Of a stretch of 64,000 nt of DNA, positions 47,810 through 55,512 are shown one piece after another (positions within the stretch are counted from its first letter, which is position 1; the number at the start of each line of letters is the position of its first letter). Both the position numbers and the translations under genes were made by a program. Source of the DNA: Streptomyces sp. NRRL F-2580. GTDB lineage: Bacteria > Actinomycetota > Actinomycetes > Streptomycetales > Streptomycetaceae. The notes below the pieces were generated by a model that worked only from the letters and a program-made list of their open reading frames with translations, did not search any database and was not told the DNA's origin. Location of the stretch: the NCBI RefSeq assembly GCF_000720115.1, contig NZ_JOIR01000026.1:1-64000 (forward strand), written 5' to 3'.

Positions 47810-48720
47810 CCGCACCCACCGCGAACCCCGAACCGGCCGCACGGACCGCCCGGGCCGCGACGGCCGCACCGGCGGCCACGGGCCGTCGCGCGCTGACCCG
47901 GCTCCGGACCCTCGGCGGCAGCCGGCTCCAGCAGACCTGCCTGCTGCTCCTCGTCCTGTTCGTCCTGGTGGCGCTGCTCGCGCCGTGGCTCGCACCCCAG
48001 GACCCGACCTTCGGCCGCCTCGGCGACACCCTCCTGGACCCGAGCACCGACCACTGGCTGGGCACCGACCAAGGCGGCCACGACACCTTCTCGGCGCTGA
48101 TCGCCGGTACCCGCACCAGCCTTGCCGGACCCCTCGCCGTGGTGCTCTTCTCCACCCTCCTCGGCACCGCGGTCGGCCTGTTCACCGCCTGGCGCGGCGG
48201 CTGGACCGACACCGTGACCGGCCGGGTCCTCGACGTCGTCTTCGCCTTCCCCGCGCTGCTCCTGGCGATCCTCGCGGTGGCCCTCTTCGGCAAGGGGATG
48301 ACGGCGCCGGTCCTCGCCATGGCGATCGCCTACATGCCGTACACCGCCCGCCTCGTCCGCGGACTCGCCGTCCAGGAGAAGGCCCGCCCCTACATCGCCG
48401 CCTATCAAGTGCAGGGCCACTCCGCCCTGTTCGTGACGGTCCGCAGGATGCTGCCCAACATCGCCCCGACCCTGCTCGCCCAGTCGACGGTGAACTTCGG
48501 CTACGCCCTGCTCGACCTCGCCGCCCTCTCGTTCCTGGGGCTCGGCGTACAGCCGCCGACCCCCGACTGGGGCGCCATGATCAACCAGGGGCAGGCGGCC
48601 GTGCTCCAGGGGCAGCCGCTGTCCGCGATCGTGCCGGCCGTGGCGGTCGTCCTGGTGGTCGTCGCCTTCAACGTCGTCGGGGAGAACCTCGGCGACCGGC
48701 TCGCGGGGAGGGACTCCTGA
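47806..48720 (+). CDS. ABC transporter permease (DppC/OppC type)
   Basis: A 304-residue permease. An Ala-rich cytoplasmic N-terminus of about 40 residues precedes the first helix; HWLGTDQGGHDTFSALIAGT is the DppC signature. The coupling loop near YIAAYQVQGHSALFVTVRRM replaces the more usual 'AARALG' with a variant. The second half has DLAALSFLGLGVQPPTPDWG, also family-typical. The ATG overlaps the stop of the preceding gene and its own stop overlaps the next ATG. Confidence 0.92.
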   Translation: MTAPTANPEPAARTARAATAAPAATGRRALTRLRTLGGSRLQQTCLLLLVLFVLVALLAPWLAPQDPTFGRLGDTLLDPSTDHWLGTDQGGHDTFSALIAGTRTSLAGPLAVVLFSTLLGTAVGLFTAWRGGWTDTVTGRVLDVVFAFPALLLAILAVALFGKGMTAPVLAMAIAYMPYTARLVRGLAVQEKARPYIAAYQVQGHSALFVTVRRMLPNIAPTLLAQSTVNFGYALLDLAALSFLGLGVQPPTPDWGAMINQGQAAVLQGQPLSAIVPAVAVVLVVVAFNVVGENLGDRLAGRDS

Positions 48721-49724
48721 TGACACTGCTCGCATACGAAGGCCTGAGCGTCACGCTGCCCGCCATGGCCCGCCCCATCCTGGACGGCGTCGACCTGCGG
48801 GTCCGCGCCGGGGAGGTCGTCGCCCTGGTCGGCGAATCCGGCTCGGGCAAGTCCGTCACCGCCCGCGCCGCCCTCGGCCTGTTCCCGGCGGACGCCGAAG
48901 TCGGCGGCCGGGTACGGGTCGACGGGACCGACCTGGTCGGTGCCGACGCCGCGGCACTGCGCGACGTACGGACCAACAAGGCGGCGATGATCTACCAGGA
49001 CCCGCGGGCCGCCATCAACCCGGTACGCCGCGTCGGGGACTTCCTCACCGAACCCCTGCGCCTGGTCCACGGCTGGTCCAAGGCCCAGGCCGACGCCCGG
49101 GCCGCCGAACTGCTCGACGCGGTGGGCCTGCCCGACCCCGCCCGGCACCTGAACCAGTACCCGCACGAGCTCTCCGGCGGAATGCTCCAGCGCGTCGTGA
49201 TCGCCGCCGCCCTCACCGCCGAACCGCGGCTGCTGCTCTGCGACGAGCCGACCACCGCACTCGACGTCAGCACCCAGGCCGAGATCCTCGCCATCCTGGG
49301 GCGCCTCCAACGCGAACGCGGCCTCGGCCTCCTCCTGATCACGCACGACATCGAACTCGCGGCCGCGGTCAGCGACCGGATCTACGTCATGTACGCGGGC
49401 CGGATCGTGGAGACCGCGCCCGTGGGGGAGCTCTTCACCTCGCCCCGCCACCCCTACACCGCCGGCCTGCTCGGTTCCTCACCGCCGCTCGACGGCCCGC
49501 TCGGCCGGCTCACCCCCATCCCGGGCGCCCCCATGGGCCTGCTGGAGTCCGCTCCCGGCTGCGCCTTCGCACCCCGGTGCCGCTTCGCCGAGCCCGGCCG
49601 CTGCGACCAGTCCGCGCCCCTGCCGGGGCGGCACGGCCCGGCCGAGGTCGCGTGCCACCGCACGGCCGAACTGGCCGCGGCCCTGCCGGCGCCGTCCCTC
49701 GCATCCCGCCCGGAGGACAGTTGA
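48720..49724 (+). CDS. ABC transporter ATP-binding protein (DppD/OppD type)
   Basis: A 334-residue ATPase. Walker A VGESGSGKSVTARA near residue 40, signature ELSGGMLQRV, Walker B RLLLCDEPTTALD and the switch LLITHDIE are all present. The C-terminal oligopeptide-type region has a Cys cluster (GCAFAPRCRFAEPGRCDQ) that in relatives binds an iron-sulfur cluster. It couples with the next ATPase to drive uptake. Its stop lies in TTGA, shared with the TTG start of the following gene. Confidence 0.92.
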   Translation: MTLLAYEGLSVTLPAMARPILDGVDLRVRAGEVVALVGESGSGKSVTARAALGLFPADAEVGGRVRVDGTDLVGADAAALRDVRTNKAAMIYQDPRAAINPVRRVGDFLTEPLRLVHGWSKAQADARAAELLDAVGLPDPARHLNQYPHELSGGMLQRVVIAAALTAEPRLLLCDEPTTALDVSTQAEILAILGRLQRERGLGLLLITHDIELAAAVSDRIYVMYAGRIVETAPVGELFTSPRHPYTAGLLGSSPPLDGPLGRLTPIPGAPMGLLESAPGCAFAPRCRFAEPGRCDQSAPLPGRHGPAEVACHRTAELAAALPAPSLASRPEDS

Positions 49725-50590
49725 CCACCGAACCCACCGCCCCCCTCCTCCAGGTGAGCGGCCTGCGCAAGACCTACCGGACCGGCGGCGCCGAGGTCGT
49801 CGCGGTCGACGACCTGTCGTTCACCCTCCGGGCGGGCGGGGCCCTCGGCATCGTCGGCGAGTCCGGCTCCGGGAAGACCACCACGGCCCGGATGCTGATC
49901 GGCCTCGAACGCCCCGACGCGGGCCGGATCCTCGTCCAGGGCGAGCCGCTGGCCGCGTCCGTACGGGGCAGACCGGCGCGGCTGGCCCGGGCCAAGGCCG
50001 TACAGATCGTCTTCCAGGACCCCTACCTCTCGCTGGACGCCCGGATCAGCATCGGCGCGACGATCGACGGCGTGCTCCGCCTGCACGGAACCCGTGACCG
50101 CGCGGTGCGGGCGGCCCGGGTCCGGGAGCTGCTGGCCCAGGTCGGCCTCGGCGACCGCGAGGCGGCCGCCCTGCCCCGCCGCCTCTCGGGCGGGCAGCGC
50201 CAACGCGCGGCGATCGCCCGGGCGCTGGCGGTGGAACCCGCCGTCCTGGTGCTCGACGAGGCGGTGTCGGCCCTGGACGTCTCCGTGCAGGCGCAGGTGC
50301 TCAACCTGCTGTCGGACATCCGGCGCGACACCGGGATCGGGCTGGTCTTCGTCAGCCACGACCTGGCCGTCGTCCGCTACGTCTGCGACGAGGCCCTCGT
50401 CATGTACCGCGGCCGGACCATGGAACACCGCCCCGTCTCCGAGCTCCTGACCTCGCCCCGGGACCCCTACACGAAGCTGTTGCTGGCCTCCGTACCCCGG
50501 CCGGGCTGGGACCCCGACTCGATCAGCCGGCGCCGGCGCCGGCTCGATCCGTTCACGAACGGGGGCCACCGGCCGGCCGCGGCGACGTAA
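49721..50590 (+). CDS. ABC transporter ATP-binding protein (DppF/OppF type)
   Basis: A 289-residue ATPase. The most likely start is TTG 49721, 5 bp after GGAGG and overlapping the previous stop. Walker A GESGSGKTTTARM, Q-loop QIVFQDPYLSLDARISIG, signature RLSGGQRQRAAIA, Walker B VLVLDEAVSALD and switch VFVSHDLAV are complete. It is the last gene of the amidohydrolase-importer operon. Downstream, a palindrome lies at 50589-50603. Confidence 0.92.
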   Translation: MTTEPTAPLLQVSGLRKTYRTGGAEVVAVDDLSFTLRAGGALGIVGESGSGKTTTARMLIGLERPDAGRILVQGEPLAASVRGRPARLARAKAVQIVFQDPYLSLDARISIGATIDGVLRLHGTRDRAVRAARVRELLAQVGLGDREAAALPRRLSGGQRQRAAIARALAVEPAVLVLDEAVSALDVSVQAQVLNLLSDIRRDTGIGLVFVSHDLAVVRYVCDEALVMYRGRTMEHRPVSELLTSPRDPYTKLLLASVPRPGWDPDSISRRRRRLDPFTNGGHRPAAAT

Positions 50591-50603
50591 CCGAACCGTT
50601 CGG
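50589..50603. promoter_or_regulatory. Perfect palindrome ACCGAAC-C-GTTCGGT
   Basis: This 15-bp inverted repeat has a single central base and overlaps the stop of the last ABC gene. The lack of a loop argues against a hairpin terminator and for a protein-binding site, perhaps for the methyltransferase gene downstream. The regulator is unknown. Confidence 0.5.
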
Positions 50604-50709
50604 TAGGGGCGGCCGGGGAATCCGTACGGGGGATTTCCGGTGCCGGTCGTCGCCGGACGCCGGGTTGTGCCCCACCATCGGCGGATCGACCCCGGCCCGG
50701 GAGGACCCC

Positions 50710-51513
50710 ATGAGCACCCCGTACGCGTCCGCAGCTCCGTACTACGCCCGCTACCGGCCCCCGTACCCGGCGGAGTTCTACGAGCTGCTCGCGGACCGGT
50801 TCGCGCTCGACGGGTCGCAGACCGTACTGGACCTCGGCGCCGGGCCCGGCCCGATCACCCTGGCCCTGGCTCCGCTGGCCGATCAGGTCTACGCCGTCGA
50901 CCCGGATCCGGCCATGCTCGCCGAGGGGTCCCGGCTCGCCGAGGAGCGGGGCCTCGCGAACACCTCGTGGCTGGTGGGTGACGCCGCCGGCATCGGCCGG
51001 CTCTGCCTGCCCCGGATCGACCTGTGCGTCATCGGCCGGGCCTTCCACCTGATGGACCGGGACCGGGTGCCGGCCGATCTGGACGCCGTGCTCGCGCCCC
51101 GGGGCGGGATCGTCCTCGTCGACTCCGTGCCCCGGCCCGGTGTCCCGCGCCCGCCCTGGGCGGCGGTCGTCGAGGAGGTGTGCGCGCGGTTCCTCGGAGC
51201 CGGTCCCGGCGGGGCGGACGAGTGGGACGACGAGGACCGGCCGGGCGGGGCGGAGGACGCCGAGGACCATCTCGCCAAGTCGCCGTTCTCCCGCGTCGAG
51301 ACCGTCACGTGGGACCAGACCCTGCGTCACACCGTGGACGAGGTGATCGGCCTCCGATACTCCTGCCCCTCCTCCTGCCCGGCCCTGTTCGGCGACCGCA
51401 GGGCCGCCTTCGAGTCCGAGCTGCGGCAGGCCCTGCTGGACCACGACCCCGGTGGTGTCCACAGCCGGACCGTCCGCGTCCGGGCCGCCATCGCGACGAG
51501 GCGCCGGCCGTGA
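50710..51513 (+). CDS. SAM-dependent class I methyltransferase
   Basis: A 267-residue protein. ATG 50710 follows CGGGAGGACCCC. AAPYYARYRPPYPAEFYELL and the SAM-binding motif VLDLGAGPGPITLAL are typical of UbiE/Methyltransf_11-type enzymes; VYAVDPDPAML is motif II. The acceptor is unknown. No partner gene is evident. Its last codons lie in an 18-bp tandem repeat. Confidence 0.87.
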   Translation: MSTPYASAAPYYARYRPPYPAEFYELLADRFALDGSQTVLDLGAGPGPITLALAPLADQVYAVDPDPAMLAEGSRLAEERGLANTSWLVGDAAGIGRLCLPRIDLCVIGRAFHLMDRDRVPADLDAVLAPRGGIVLVDSVPRPGVPRPPWAAVVEEVCARFLGAGPGGADEWDDEDRPGGAEDAEDHLAKSPFSRVETVTWDQTLRHTVDEVIGLRYSCPSSCPALFGDRRAAFESELRQALLDHDPGGVHSRTVRVRAAIATRRRP

Positions 51514-51556
51514 CCGTCGGGCCGGCCGTGACCGTCGGGCCGGCCGTGACCGTGGG
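51503..51556. repeat. 18-bp tandem repeat at the methyltransferase stop
   Basis: GCCGGCCGTGACCGTCGG occurs three times, the third with one change. The first copy contains the TGA stop of the methyltransferase, so each unit carries an extra copy of the gene's last bases. Confidence 0.9.
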
Positions 51557-51711
51557 GCCGGCTCACGGGGAGGGCCGGCTCAGTGGGAGGGTTCGGCAGC
51601 GGACGAGCGGTGGGCGAAGCGGTCGGCCGCGCGCCGGCCGCGGCGTTCGAGGGGCAGCGCCCCGGTGGCCGCGGCCAGTCCGAAGGGCGGCATGCCGAAT
51701 TGACATCCTCT

Positions 51712-51727
51712 CCGCCCTAAAGGGCGG
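51712..51727. repeat. Right-end hairpin of the IS605-type element
   Basis: CCGCCCT-AA-AGGGCGG forms a 7-bp stem over the tnpB stop codon. In this group such a hairpin marks the right end and the scaffold end of the guide (omega) RNA. Confidence 0.75.
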
Positions 51728-52331
51728 TGATTCCCGCCTGCCTGCCGGTGGTCACCGGCTGGGGCTTCGGGTGGGTTCCTGCTTCTTCGCGCTGTGCCGG
51801 GACGAGTCCCGGTCTTACCCGCGCTCCGCAGGCCGATTCCGCCAGTCCGGCGGTCTTGGCGACGTTGACCGCCGCATTGATGTCCCGATCGAGGACAGCC
51901 CCGCAGGCCCCGCACGTCCACACGCGGACGCTGAGGGGCTTGGGGCCGTCCTTGACGCCGCAGGCCGAGCAGACCCGAGACGTGGGCTCGAACCGTCCGA
52001 TGCGTATGAAGGTGCGCCCGTACCGGGCGGCCTTGTACTCCAGCATCGCGATGAACGTCGACCATCCGGCGGCGTGTACGGATTTGGCCATACGGGTGCG
52101 GGCGAGTCCCTTGACCACGAGGTCTTCCACTGCAACCGCTTGGTTTTCACGGATGATCTTGGTGGAGAGCTGGTGGTGGAACTCGCGCCACGCATCGGCG
52201 GTCCGTGCGTGGGCGCGGGCGACCTTGATACGGGCCTTGGCCCGGTTCGCTGATCCCTTCGCTTTGCGGGACAAGTCCCGCTGCGCCTTCTTCAACTTCT
52301 TCCCGGCCCGGCGCCCTGAGGGACGGAGCAC
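51717..52331 (-). pseudogene. tnpB: TnpB (IS605 OrfB) C-terminal part
   Basis: The 204-residue remainder has GKKLKKAQRDLSRKAKGSAN, then ENQAVAVEDLVVKG (RuvC II Glu), a zinc finger with CxxC pairs in RVCSACGVKDG and VWTCGACGAV, and RuvC III Asp in LDRDINAA. TnpB is an RNA-guided nuclease of about 380-400 residues; the N-terminal half with the RuvC I Asp is missing, so it cannot cut. The first codon GTG 52331 is only where the deletion junction opens the frame. Confidence 0.85.
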
Positions 52332-52762
52332 TGCGCAAGATCAGAGGTAGATCGCCTCGTACGACGCCTCGGGCGCGATGTAGGACTTGTGCCACAGACC
52401 CACGTGCCCGTGCAGCTTGGACTCGCGTTCCTTGCGGTTGATGATCGACCATGCCTTGTGGTGGAGCATGTCCGGGGCGGCGGCGTACGCGTAGAGCTTC
52501 TCCTTGGACTCCCAGTACTGGACCACGTAGTACGCGCGCGGCGAGGCGGTCAGCAGGACGTGCCCGAGCAGGCCCCGGCTCTTGTCCCGGGCCAGTTCGC
52601 GGAGCATGCGCGGCAGCGCCAGCACCACGGGCGGCCATTGGTGCACGGCCCGGAAGCGGTTGATGCGTATCCCGATGAGCAGGACGACGACGTTCCCCTC
52701 AGCTGCTGCGGTGGTACGGCCCGGTAAGGGTTTCGCGAACCCGCCGGCCTCCCGATCGCCTT

Positions 52763-52785
52763 ATTGGATAGCGTTGCTGTCCAAT
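52763..52785. promoter_or_regulatory. MerR-type operator between the MerR and DUF4188 genes
   Basis: ATTGGATAGC and GCTGTCCAAT form a 10-bp inverted repeat with one mismatch and a 3-bp centre. On the minus strand it falls between CTGACA and CAATAA, 19 bp apart, the long spacer MerR activators correct by twisting DNA. The hexamer assignment is tentative. Confidence 0.6.
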
Positions 52786-52830
52786 TGTCAGGTGGTTGGA
52801 TCGTGACACTGCCCAAAGGAAGGCTCAAGA

Positions 52831-53490
52831 GTGCGGCTCGCGGAGTTGAGTGAGCGGAGTGGTGTGGCCATCGCGACGATCAAGTACTACCTGCGCGAAG
52901 GGCTGTTGCCGTCGGGCCGTCGCGTCAGCGCGACGACCGCCGACTACGACGAGGACCACCTGCGGCGGCTGCGACTGGTCCGCGCGATGATCCAGGTCGG
53001 CAAGGTCCCGGTGGCGGCGGTCAGGAAGGTGCTCGAGCACGTCGACGACGATTCGCTGGGCCGGACCACCCGGCTGGGCGCGGTCCTATGGGCGCTGCCC
53101 CAGGACGACGGACCGGACGAGGGCGCGGAGGGCGACGCGGACGAGGCCGTGGTCGCCGCCCGCGCCGAGGTGGATCTGCTGCTCGACATGCTGGGCTGGA
53201 CGACCGCCCGGGAACTGGGGGCGCTTTCGCCCGTCCACCGCTCGCTGGTGGTGGCGGTGGCCACGCTCAACCGGCTCGGCTACCCGTGGGACGCCGAGCT
53301 GATGGCCCCGTACGGCCGGCTGATGCACCAAGCGGCGGTGCGGGACCTGGACTTCGTGGAGACTCACCCCTCCGAGAAGGAGAAGGTGGAGACCGCCGTC
53401 GCGGCCACCATCCTCTTCCAGCCGGTGCTCAGGGCACTACACCGCCTCGCCCAGGAGGAGGAGTCGGCCCGCCGCTACGGCCTGTCGTGA
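52831..53490 (+). CDS. MerR-family transcriptional regulator
   Basis: A 219-residue protein starting at GTG 52831 after AAAGGAAGG. The winged helix-turn-helix is MRLAELSERSGVAIATIKYY followed by LREGLLPSGRRVSATTADYD and RRLRLVRAMIQVGKVPVAAV (residues 1-70). The C-terminal helical effector domain is unassigned and has no Cys cluster for metals. It is divergent from the broken DUF4188 gene and shares the operator with it; relatives of that pair are commonly found together. An IS481 element begins 22 bp after its stop. Confidence 0.9.
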   Translation: MRLAELSERSGVAIATIKYYLREGLLPSGRRVSATTADYDEDHLRRLRLVRAMIQVGKVPVAAVRKVLEHVDDDSLGRTTRLGAVLWALPQDDGPDEGAEGDADEAVVAARAEVDLLLDMLGWTTARELGALSPVHRSLVVAVATLNRLGYPWDAELMAPYGRLMHQAAVRDLDFVETHPSEKEKVETAVAATILFQPVLRALHRLAQEEESARRYGLS

Positions 53491-53507
53491 CCCGCGGCGC
53501 ACCGGGC

Positions 53508-54460
53508 CTAGGTGTATTGCCCCGTGAGGTTGGGGACGCGGCTGGCGGGTGGTTTGCCTGCGAGCGCGGTGTGTCCGCGGTGGTGATTGTAGGTATCTGC
53601 CAGCCGGGGAACGCGTCGCGTCGTTCCTTCTCTGAGCGGTAGGGGCGGGCGTAGGCCCACTCCTCCAGCAGGGTGCGGTTCAGCCGTTCGACCTTGCCGT
53701 TCGTCTGGGGCCGGTAGGGCCGGGTTCGCTTGTGGGTGATCCCGGCTGTCGCCAGTGCGTCCCGCCAGGTGTGTGACTTGTAGCAGGAGCCGTTGTCGGT
53801 CAGGACGCGTTCGACGGTGATCCCGCAGGCGGTGAAGTAGGCGTGGGCCCGCCGCCAGAAGACGGTGGCGGTTTCCTTCTTCTCGTCCGCGTGGATTTCT
53901 GAGTAGGCGAGGCGGGAGTGGTCGTCGACGGCGGTATGGATGTAGCTGTATCCGGCGCCGGACTTGTTCTTGCGGCCCGCCGGACGGCCGAGGGTCTTGT
54001 GGCCTCCGCCGTCGGGGATGTTGCCGAGCTTTTTGATGTCCACGTGGACCAGTTCGCCGGGGCGGTCGCGTTCGTAGCGGCGTATGACGCGGCCGGTCGC
54101 CCGGTCCGGATGGGTCAGGCGGGCCAGGTGGTAGCGGGTGAGGACGCGATGGACCGTGGAGGGTGCCAGCCCCAGCAGGTGGGCGATGCGGGCCGGGCCC
54201 CAGCGGCGCAGGACGCGGACCTTGATGATCCTGCGTTCGGTGCGGGTCGGTGTCCGCCGGGGACTGCGGTGGGGGCGCGATGAACGGTCGCTCATGCCGG
54301 CCTCGCCCAGGCTTCGGTAGCGGGCGGCCCACCGCTGGGCGGTGCTGGGTGAGACCTGGAAGCGTTCAGCGGCCCGCCGAAGCGGCCAGCTGTCCTCGAC
54401 CACGCAGCGGGCCAGGCGCAGGCGCCCGGTCTCGGTCAGGGGTGCATTACGGTGGGGCAT
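53508..54460 (-). pseudogene. IS481 transposase with a 4-bp deletion near the C-terminus
   Basis: ATG 54460 opens a frame with an N-terminal HTH (LRRAAERFQVSPSTAQRWAA) and a second HTH (GPARIAHLLGLAPSTVHRVL). The DDE domain has ELVHVDIKKLGNIPDGGG, LTDNGSCYKS and NGKVERLNRTLLEEW. Near 53599-53604 one CTGG of an expected GGCTGGCTGGCAG is missing. This throws the last 30 or so codons out of frame; the original frame continues as YNHHRGHTALAGKPPASRVP to NLTGQYT. With the four bases restored the gene is 319 codons, the usual size. The stop TAG lies in the flanking CTAG. Confidence 0.85.
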
Positions 54461-54583
54461 GAGGGCCTTCTGTCGTTCGGTGGAGATGTCGCAATCCACA
54501 CCGAACCCGGAAGGCCCTCACCCGTTCAAGATCCCTCAGCCGAGACCTGCGTCACCCGTCCACAACCTCCCGGGGCAATACAC
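53512..54583 (-). mobile_element. IS481-family insertion sequence, 1072 bp
   Basis: The ends GTGTATTGCCCC and GGGGCAATACAC are inverted repeats extending about 26 bp with two mismatches. CTAG flanks both sides (53508-53511 and 54584-54587), consistent with a 4-bp target duplication. The single transposase gene fills the element. Confidence 0.9.
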
Positions 54584-54780
54584 CTAGGGCACGATCCGCA
54601 AGCGCGTCCCCGCCTCCGGCGCGGCCAGTGGTCGGGCGTGGTCAGTTCCCGATCCAGATCCCAACTCGCTGAAGACCTCCGCGTGCGGCGATTCGGCAGC
54701 GGCGTCGGCCGCGGTGGAGCTCACCCCCGTCGTGACCTTGTCGGGGGTGCTCAAGTACGCCTGGACGTTGCTGCTCGATG
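54584..54780 (-). pseudogene. Broken duplicate of part of the adjacent amidase protein
   Basis: The minus frame reads SSNVQAYLSTPDKVTTGVSS, then TAADAAAESPHAEVFSELGS. It aligns with residues about 1005-1040 of the 55509-59567 protein (YVQAYLNARNKITI, LTAADAAAESPHGAVFGDLL). The match ends soon after, and the reading is cut at the IS481 insertion, whose CTAG supplies a stop. The fragment is the remnant of a second, diverged copy of the C-terminal region. Confidence 0.7.
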
Positions 54781-54978
54781 CTGCACCTGGGGCTCGGTCC
54801 TGGGCTGCCGGAGAACGAGCGACCTCGGCCTCACGGGGACCGCGGCCGGAGGGCGGCGATCTCTACAGGAACAGGTGCCTCCAGGTGAGTGTGGTGCGAG
54901 TGGTCGATGCAGTGCGAAGGACGCCGTCCTGGGGGTGACCCACAGGACGGCGCCCCTTGCGAAGCGACTTCGGTCAGG

Positions 54979-55512
54979 TCAGCGCGGCGTCTTCGAGCCA
55001 AGGGCTCCTGGTGTCTTCGGGAGCCAGTCGAGGGAGCCCGCTGCCTCCTTCGGATCCGGTTCGCGCATGTGCACGCGCCAGCCGTCCTCGCCCGTCCTGC
55101 CCGTGAGCTGGACCAGGAACGCCTTGGTCTGGGCCGTGTCGTGGAAGTACACCACGACGGTCTGGCGCACCGACCCCTCGTCGTAGAACTCCGCGGTCAC
55201 CGTGCCTCCGGCCCCCTTACTGAAGGCCTGGATCCAGTTCTGTGCGGTCTCGCGGGCCTCGTCCTTCGCCTCATCGCCGTCGGCGGCGAGCGCTTCCAGC
55301 TCGCCAGCCTTCCCGTCGGCGATCCGCCAGATCAGCTTCTGGGCGATCTGCAGGGAATCGGCGGTGGGATAGCCGACCACGCCCAGCGGTTCGTGGTTGC
55401 CGTAGTCGGTCGCGTACTGCAGCCTGTCCTCGTCGGCGGCGGCACACCCGGCGAGACCGCCCCACGCCAGAACGGCCACCAGGGCTGCGCGCACGGCCGG
55501 AGCAGACCTCAT
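54979..55512 (-). CDS. Lipoprotein overlapping the amidase gene; candidate immunity protein
   Basis: A 177-residue precursor with signal peptide and lipobox LAGC near residue 23, so it should be anchored outside the membrane. The rest is helical then beta-rich (KLIWRIADGKAGELEALAAD, TVTAEFYDEGSVRQTVVVYF), with an NTF2/DUF4878-like look. Its ATG overlaps the stop of the large amidase gene (ATGA, 55509-55512). An exported lipoprotein translated right after a wall-amidase-like protein is what one expects of an extracytoplasmic immunity protein. That role is inference; an accessory lipoprotein is the alternative. Confidence 0.8.
   Translation of the reverse strand: MRSAPAVRAALVAVLAWGGLAGCAAADEDRLQYATDYGNHEPLGVVGYPTADSLQIAQKLIWRIADGKAGELEALAADGDEAKDEARETAQNWIQAFSKGAGGTVTAEFYDEGSVRQTVVVYFHDTAQTKAFLVQLTGRTGEDGWRVHMREPDPKEAAGSLDWLPKTPGALGSKTPR

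Larger units (their letters stand above)
51700..52346 (-). mobile_element. IS200/IS605-group (IS1341-type) element, internally deleted, 647 bp
   Basis: On the minus strand the element starts after host CTAC (52350-52347) and ends with TCAA (51703-51700). These match the left-target and right-end tetranucleotide style of this transposon group (IS608 itself uses TTAC and TCAA). There is no target duplication, as expected. The right end carries a stem-loop near the tnpB stop. The left tip is followed at once by the second half of tnpB, so the middle is deleted. Confidence 0.75.
51580..52757 (-). pseudogene. DUF4188-type (monooxygenase-like) gene interrupted by an IS200/IS605-type element
   Basis: The upstream half (52757-52347) reads AAEGNVVVLLIGIRINRFRA, VHQWPPVVLALPRMLRELAR and ends HKSYIAPEASYEAIY. 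The downstream half (51699-51580) reads FGMPPFGLAAATGALPLERR to a stop. Removing 51700-52346 rejoins the halves exactly in frame as EAIYFGMPPFGL, matching the family pattern 'YVNMPPTGL'. The family is a dimeric ferredoxin-like fold related to monooxygenases; substrate unknown. No ATG or GTG was found at the expected start, so the 5' end may also be damaged. A MerR gene is divergent and is its likely regulator. Confidence 0.75.

Noticed and set aside
50589..50603. Palindrome considered as a rho-independent terminator
   Set aside because: It has no loop and no T tract and is only 15 bp; an operator is more plausible.
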